Source: Galerina marginata (lineage: Eukaryota > Basidiomycota > Agaricomycetes > Agaricales > Galerinaceae). Taken from it: a stretch of 64,000 nt of DNA. The notes under the pieces were generated by a model, which ran no database searches, was not told where the DNA came from, and was given only the letters and a program-made list of their open reading frames with translations. The position numbers were made by a program, and so were the translations under genes. The stretch spans positions 744,001 to 808,000 of the forward strand of contig JAECYW010000013.1 in NCBI GenBank assembly GCA_023014335.1, read 5' to 3'. Every line of letters starts with the position of its first letter. Within the stretch, counting starts at the first letter, position 1. Positions 57,466-64,000 of the stretch are shown here, one piece after another.

Positions 57466-59557
57466 GACTCCTTGACAGAGAATGCTGACGAGGTCAGCAC
57501 CTTCTGAGGAAGGTTTGCCGGAACTGGACTCCGCTCCGAGATTGTGATACTGTCCGATCAAGTTCGACCGTTTGATTCCGTTTTGTTAATAAATTGGGGA
57601 ACAATGTGGGGTATTCTGTGAAGGGCTGCGCAATCTAGCCAGAACGAGAAATCTTTTCATGGCAACAAGGGACCAACGATAGCTACTTCGTGGAAGAATG
57701 AAGATCTGACGAGAATGAAATTAGAACGTTAGAATGAACCGAGCAAATTATTTGTTACCGCTAATATTTGCTCTCTTCTCTTCGCAACGGAACTTTTCTG
57801 AACAAGGAACATTGGCGAGAACGTGCGAGAACATAGAATATACTCGAGCCTGGATCATATTTGCATGCGGTCCATTCTTCTTCCGACCCAGGTCCTGAAT
57901 TTTCGGACAGTATTCGAGAAACCGGTTGAGAGGATAAGGTTGATGATGCAATGGGCGAAGGGCGAACCAACGGCTCATTTGACTCGGTGCAGTTCGAGAA
58001 ACGACAACTCGTGGACCTCTATCACGATTAGCGATTTAACCTCGCCTATTAGCCATCGATTGGTATCGATTTTGACAACTCGGGAAGCTTGCTTCTTCCG
58101 TGGCTGTGTCTGTCCCTGAAATCCTGAAGAAAATTTCGGCTCAAAAGTACGAATTGTTTTTGGGGCTTGTGGACGGTCCTCTCCATCTCGCTGGTCCATC
58201 ATTGGCAGTGAAATTAAGGCCCCACTGAATTATGCCACCTATGATGATAGGCGTTGGAGAGATGGTAATCGAAGGAAAAATAACTCGGAGGTGCCAATGC
58301 GGTCATGCTCTCTACTACGGAAAGCTTTGGGGGTCGATCGCCACGCAAATACTGGGGATGGGTACTCGGATAGGGAATGAAAAGCTGTGGAGATGGAGGA
58401 GGCTATGAGATTCCGTGTGACCTCAGCGATCGGAAGACATCGGGACGTCCTCGAGGCAACTTGGTCTCTGAAATACAACGTGTTGGGTCACGCGTCGAAG
58501 GCGAGGCCAGACACGAGGCCGGTGGGTCTCAGAACATGGGCGAAAAAACGCGCCGTTGGGGCTACAAGGACCTCCGAACTGCAGTTCATGGCCTTCCATG
58601 AAATATTTTGGCCCTAATACTTGCTGAATATGAAGGAACTGTGAGATGAATTGAACAACGGGCTCAACAACGTTCAAACAAAGGCTTACAGTCCTCAGAA
58701 AATTTACGATTCTATGTACAGTGTCCCCTCGATCTCGGTTGATTTAGTAAAATTGTGCAATTGGGTCGAGTCAGAAGGTTGAAGGCGACGCGTAAGACGC
58801 GTATGTGCTGCGGTGCATATCCAGGATCCGTTTGGAGCGGCCAATTCAGTGCATTTTTGGTGTAAAATTAAAGGCCATGGCTGAGAATGGCACCCAATTC
58901 CCGTGCGGAGAGGAATGTGCAAGAAAAACCTGGACGACGCGGGCATTTGCGGGTTTGGGTCGGACTGTGCGCTGACGAACTGGACAATGCAAATCAACGG
59001 GATGGATGGCCAATTTCCGATCATAAAATGACCCTCAAGGGCCTCGTGGGCCCATTTCGGAGGGACGAACACGATGGGCAGGGTGTCATGGCAGTCATGG
59101 GCCACCAAATTGATTGTAGTGGATAGAGAGAATAATGGAATATTAATCCGGGACAAGTTGAGCGGGGTGGAAAAGGCGTGCAACGAGGCAGGATTTGGGG
59201 CGAGAAGAGAGTCGGAAATTGAGAAACGAGGAAAACCGACGTTAAAAACACAGCCAGACCAATGTTGTTCGTCGGAGCGGCTCAGTTTTATTCAGGCACG
59301 CCACGTGACCGGCTATTACAATGTAGTCTTGCCAGATCGGCTAATTTCCGAATACGGAAAGGAGCCCTAGAGCTGTGCTGTGGCCCGATCTACCAGATTC
59401 TATTCACCCCGTCCTCTTTTTTCATCTTCACCGAAATCCAACCTCCGAGCCAGACTGTGCGGACCTATAAAAATGCTTCTCCATTCTCTGTTTTTTCAGT
59501 TGATCCGTCTCGGCGCCTGCGCCTCTCTCTTCCATCCCCTCCTCATCCACCCTGGCG
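57466..59557. other. 2.1-kb gene-poor region upstream of the transcription factor
   Basis: I see only mutually overlapping short frames without splice continuity. A long upstream region is common for fungal regulatory genes. A TATA box lies near 59466 and a CACGTG hexamer near 59302. No RNA gene or repeat was recognised. Confidence 0.5.
59466..59472 (+). promoter_or_regulatory. TATA box of the Zn2Cys6 transcription factor gene
   Basis: TATAAAA lies 92 bp upstream of the transcription factor ATG, followed by a pyrimidine-rich leader. Confidence 0.45.
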
Positions 59558-61842
59558 ATGATATCCGACTCTGGCAAAGGCTCGAAGCAAGCCCCAACCA
59601 AGGGAGTGAAGCCCCTTAAGAGAGGAAAGGCATGTATGAGCTGCAGGTGAGCGTCTATGTTTTCTCTCTTCGTTGCCTTTTTCTGACTCTTTGCCAAGAT
59701 TTTTGAAGATTGTGAGTTGCATTTTCGGTTTGGTGCGTCTCGGAGTTTCTGACGTCTTGCTTCTGTAGAAATGCGACGGCGAGAAACCAATATGTGGACC
59801 TTGTCAAGCTCACCCAAGAGACGACGAATGCGAGTATGCGGATGGGCCGGGGAGGTCGAGGACGAAGGTGCTGGAAGACACTGTTTCGCGACTGGAGGCA
59901 CGGTTGCAGGAGCTTGAAAACCCAGATAGTTCAACACCTTCTGTTATGCTGCATGACCCGTACCCTTCATACCGACTTCCGCGCCTATCGAAATCTCCTC
60001 CCTTGCACATCCCTGAATCTCCTGCCGTTTTCGCTCCACTTTCACCATTCTCGCCCACCTCGACGACGTCGAGTCTCCCTTCTGGTAGGCACTGGATAAA
60101 CTTCTCAGCTCTCAAGACAAACACTGAATTAACAGGGTCGAGCGGATCCTCTACTTCACCTAATCGATACCCTATAGCCATGCCATACCTTGGTATTGAG
60201 GTTGGTTTTTGATTCATTCTTGTTTCCCATATTTCTAACTATCGATTTGAAGGAGCCTTCCTTCGGACACCTTCAGGCTTCGTAGGTGGATTTCACTGAC
60301 ATGCTGCGCTTTTTTAACTCTGCAACACAGCCTCGACGTATTTTTTCATCATGCTCAGCAATTCGGCTTTTTTCTCCATATTCCCTCTTTCCGCCAATCC
60401 GCCCTCCTAGCTTTTCACCTTGGACACCCAAATCGCCCTACACCCGGCCTGCTCAATGTCGCTCACCTCCTCGGAGTCCACCTTTCTCAACCCGAAGCCT
60501 TCCCTGGTCAAGAGAGTGCCTTGTTGACACGGGCTGTTCAACACGTTGCCACCGACTTGATGGGTACGCACCCGAACAAAGTCATTCATACCTTACAAGC
60601 GGAAGTCCTCCTCGCCTATTACTTTCTACGTACGGGTTCGCTCTTGGAAGCGAAGTGTCGCGCCGGAACGGCCGTTTCCCTGGCACTTGGCTCTGGACTC
60701 CACAAAATTCGCTCCGCGAACTTTATGGTACCCTCAACAATAGGCATCATCCAAGACCAACCCTATGCCCTGCCTCCACCTGCGGATACTTTGCAGGAAG
60801 CCGAGCGGATAAATGGGTTTTGGTCTGTGCTTATGCTTCACAAGTTCATCAGCGTGGCGTTGGAGGCTCCTGCTCATGTCTGTGGGGCTCTGGAAGCCCC
60901 TGGCATGCAAATTGATACGCCGTGGCCTATAGACATGGACAGGTTTGAGGATGTAAGGATTATCGCTATCTCTCCCCAAATTAATGATTCTTACTGTTAT
61001 TTTAGGGCATTATCCCGCCAGAAATTCAGGGAAACTCGACAGTTAGGGCCTTTCTGAACGGTTATCTTTTGGACCAAGGCGAATCGTCCACCGCGTCGGT
61101 TGCCAAGGCCGCCATTTTATTTCACCGTGCTGCACATCTCACTGGTCAATGGTCACCCAGTGCGTTCTTTTGTTTTTCCTGTGCTCGACGTGCTCCACTT
61201 AACTTAGCATACTTTGTAGATATGACGCCAAGGGATAAGATGGCTTACGATGCCGCTGCCAAGTCTGTCAACACCCTCATTGACTCGTTCCGCTTAAATC
61301 TGGCCCCAATACCCAAGGAAGAGACCCAGGACCTCTCTATTCGGACGACACTGCTCACACACGCGCTTGTCGATGCAGCGTCAATAAAGCTGCACTGGAT
61401 TTTCTCATATGCCTATCCGGAATCGAAGCAAATATGCCTTACTGCGGCGCGGAACATGGTCAATTATGGGGAGCTCAACCTTCACGAATTTGGCTCTATC
61501 AATCCGATCATGGGTGTAAGTTCCGTTTTGAAAATTATCTACGTTCGCTCAACTCCATTTGCTATAGAACCTGTGGATGACGGCCTGCCTCGTCTTCGTC
61601 GACGAAATTTCGCGCACGCGACATGTTCGCTCTACATGGCCAGAAGCTCCAACCGTTGAAGACGAATTAATGGAAAGTTACCGTAACGGACTGAAGGCCA
61701 TGAGCTTGTTCTCGCAGGAAAGCATACTGATGCGTAAGTCTTAGACAGCTGTTTTCTGTTCTCTATCACATTCTAAATTGAAGTCTTTGATCTGCAGGTT
61801 ACCAACTGACCAAGGTCCAGGAGGCGTTTGAGGCCATCTGAA
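59558..61842 (+). CDS. Zn2Cys6 fungal-specific transcription factor
   Basis: A DNA-binding regulator of the Gal4 class. From MISDSGKGSKQAPTKGVKPL, the binuclear cluster is assembled over three exons: ACMSCR, FLKI (13-nt exon 59699-59711) and KCDGEKPICGPCQAHPRDDE-C, giving C-x2-C-x6-C-x6-C-x2-C-x8-C. A coiled-coil dimer helix follows (KVLEDTVSRLEARLQELENP). The fungal-specific middle domain starts near LDVFFHHAQQFGFFLHIPSF, with THPNKVIHTLQAEVLLAYYF, AGTAVSLALGSGLHKIRS and INGFWSVLMLHKFISVALEA. The C-terminus (ESYRNGLKAMSLFSQESILM) ends EAFEAI. Target genes are unknown. About nine exons. Confidence 0.88.
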
Positions 61843-63038
61843 CATTGCATCTCTCATTTTTATCTCATCGCATGGACAAAATTCTCATTTCACTATCATC
61901 ATTCCCCTCACCAGCAACCTCCCATCTCTCTCGCATACACCATACACTTTGGAAATCTGTGCTGTCGAATTGTACTTTTCCATACCCCATCCCTCTCTAC
62001 GATACCTACTTTATGATACCGTCTCTCCATTCACGAACCCTTTATGCCTGTGTTTTTTTTGCCTTGCCTTCACCCCAACCCTATTCGATTTTCTTTTTTC
62101 ACTTTTTCTTCGAGATTTGTTGTAGTTTATAATAGTCGATTTTTCCCCCGTAATTTCCCCTTGTAGTCCCAGCTTTCCTGCACCTCTCGCTCGCACCTCA
62201 TTTCATCCATCATCCACATCCATACCCCATGTATTCCTAGTCCACACGCAGTTTGACCGGGTGTGCTCGTTGTACTGCAGCGAACATCGCCCAGGTCGTT
62301 GTATTTATAGTTACTGGTTACTTTCTGTTGTCGGTGTATTGTGTACCTAACTTGTGTAGAACACTGTGATGCGATCGCCATTAATTCTCTTGACCGGACG
62401 TGGACTTGTAATTTGTAAATGAGTATTTATACCAATATCCATGGTTGAAGTCGCCTCTGGTGAGAGTGTTTTAGGGATGGGTATACTCCTTCCTAATCAC
62501 TTATGAGTCCCGAAGAATTTACAAGATTTTAACCTCTACCGACCTGAGATATCCTGCAAGACCTCCGACTCTTGTTCCGCCTCCGCTCTGTCTCGGTCCG
62601 GGGCAACGAAGAAAAAACTTCCGTCGACTTCGGACTTGGGAGGACACAACAGTGGGTCCACATGACCATTCATGGACCGAGGAATTCTTCCCGGAACACG
62701 ATCGAACAACATCGCGATCATGATCGAGGTTTTTTATGTGAAAGAGGGATCAATGGTTAACATTGCACGAGGCTCCCTTGGATCTACCAACAAATGACGG
62801 GATCTAATCAATTTGGCGGGACATCTGGATTTAAGTGACCGCGTCGGCGATCGCACAACACAGCGTATCCCCGACAGAACTGCGATGGACTCTTCAAACC
62901 AGGCTCGAGCGCTTGAATAGGATACTTTATCGCCACCGACAGTGAAGACGACAGTACTTGTCCTTATGACTTGCCTGGAATGTAGGCTTGTATATATTGA
63001 AGGTATTCAATGACAAAATTGCAACAGAAACGACCATA
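61843..63038. other. Intergenic region between convergent genes
   Basis: The transcription factor 3' flank is pyrimidine-rich (61850-62200). No coding, tRNA or repeat signal is seen. Open frames on both strands are mirror shadows. Confidence 0.5.
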
Positions 63039-63947
63039 CTAGGCCGATTTGGTGGATAATTCGATGGCGTTCTTGAAAGCTCCAAGTAAAGCAGTCAACT
63101 GCATCTTCTCACTTCCACCTGATGCCAATCGATACCTAAATGCTACTTCAGCTAAGTCAATTGAGGTGGCAGACAGAAAACTGACTCGGTTGTGGCTAAG
63201 TGATCCAAAAGGTATACTCTCGCATGAGGCTTCAATTCGATAGTCTCAAGGTACTCGTATGCACCGGTCAGTAAATCTTGTAAAGCCAAACCTCGTTCCG
63301 TTTTCATTTTGGATATCACTGTTCAATAATCAGCCGTCGAAAGGCTACCAAGAAATAAAATACGCACTTCGGTATGACGTCGTGAATTCATCAGAAAGCA
63401 TGGAGTTGACGATAGTTTCGATATCTGCTGGTTGAGGGTTTCCCGTGCAATTATAAATTTCCGTTTCTCCAACAATGTCGTAAGCTGCATGACAGGCTTG
63501 CAGAACGTTGAGTGCTCTCCGCATATCACCCTTGGAAAGTTTGAGAAGCGCCTTTTTTCCTTCGCCGGTTAGGTTAACGCTGGAGAAACCATTTAGATTG
63601 GTGAAAATAGATCATAACGTAACGTAATAGTACTTCTCTGCATCCACAACTGTTGCTAGACGTTTCTCAACTTCTACGATCGGTAGGGGCGAGAATCTGA
63701 AACGTGTGCATCGACTTTGTATGGCTGGCGTGATTTTGTTGACATAATTACAAATTATGCAGAATCGGACGTTCTTGGTGTATTGTTCGATGACGCGTCT
63801 AAGGGCAGCTTGAGCTTGTTGAGTCATCATGTCGGCTTCATCGAGAATGATGAGCTTGAAACCCTTCGAGAAGAGAGTTCTGGTTTCAGCAAATTGTTTG
63901 ACTTGTTCACGGACGACGTCAATGCCACGCTCGTCAGACGCGTTAAG
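63039..63947 (-). CDS. RFC3: Replication factor C small subunit (yeast Rfc3 / human RFC5 type), 3' part
   Basis: An AAA+ subunit of the clamp loader that places PCNA on DNA. The first exon in view starts LNASDERGIDVVREQVKQFA, then TRTLFSKGFKLIILDEADMM with Walker B (LIILDEAD), ALRRVIEQYTKNVRFCIICN (arginine-containing sensor region), YVNKITPAIQSRCTRFRF (the SRC motif of RFC subunits) and SKGDMRRALNVLQACH-type sequence. The collar domain includes GLALQDLLTGAYEYLETIEL, and the last intron joins LLDHLATTE to YRLASGGSEKMQL. It ends IELSTKSA. Walker A and the N-terminus lie beyond the window end. Confidence 0.9.
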
Positions 63948-64000
63948 CTGACGCAAAGCATGAGATTAAACAGGAGGCAGTCAAGTGTGATGCAGCGAAC

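Overview
The window is nuclear DNA from a filamentous basidiomycete, almost certainly a mushroom-forming Agaricomycete. The evidence is densely packed genes on both strands, almost every one interrupted by GT-AG introns of about 45-75 bp; CT-rich tracts ahead of start codons; a Lam16A-type GH16 laminarinase; F-box/leucine-rich proteins of the agaricomycete kind; and a DNMT5-like methyltransferase-helicase. I see about 33 protein genes. I see no tRNA, rRNA, CRISPR array, intact transposon, mating-type locus or secondary-metabolite backbone enzyme. Gene models were spliced by hand from reading frame, splice sites and intron phase, so single junctions may be off.

Layout. 1-9.1 kb: the 3' end of a PIF1 helicase gene, weak small genes, an F-box-like remnant, an orphan multi-exon gene, a DUF676 lipase and an orphan secreted protein. 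9.2-18 kb: phosphoglucomutase, an acetamidase-type amidase, a TMEM242-like inner-membrane protein, ribosomal protein eL14 and NAD(P)HX dehydratase. 18.6-26 kb: a GH16 glucanase, then three neighbouring same-strand genes for unusual zinc-binding proteins: one with five tandem Zn2Cys6 clusters, one with three copies of a C-x2-C-x16-W-x2-H-x3-C finger, and one with a single copy of that finger. 26.4-33.9 kb: a sirtuin and PEX7 sharing a 94-bp divergent promoter, an EFM7-like methyltransferase, an F-box protein, an orphan and CRIPT. 34-41.2 kb: one 7.1-kb gene for a DNMT5-like protein (DNA methyltransferase, RING and SNF2 motor) with an N-terminal PIP-box. 41.3-56.9 kb: a PAP2 lipid phosphatase, a CID-domain RNA-processing protein, PET117, an F-box/LRR protein, the splicing factor RED, ZW10, EMC5 and a CDF zinc transporter. 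57-64 kb: a 2-kb gene-poor stretch, a Zn2Cys6 fungal-specific transcription factor, and the 3' part of a replication factor C small-subunit gene.

Most genes are unrelated housekeeping functions, so this is not a dedicated pathway cluster. Several are thematically connected: mitochondrial and metabolite repair (PET117, TMEM242-like, NAD(P)HX dehydratase, sirtuin), ER/Golgi membrane (EMC5, ZW10) and DNA replication or chromatin (PIF1, DNMT5-like, RFC). The most novel material is the zinc-protein block at 20.3-25.9 kb, the PIP-box on the DNMT5-like protein, and the microexons in the zinc-array gene, the CDF transporter and the transcription factor.
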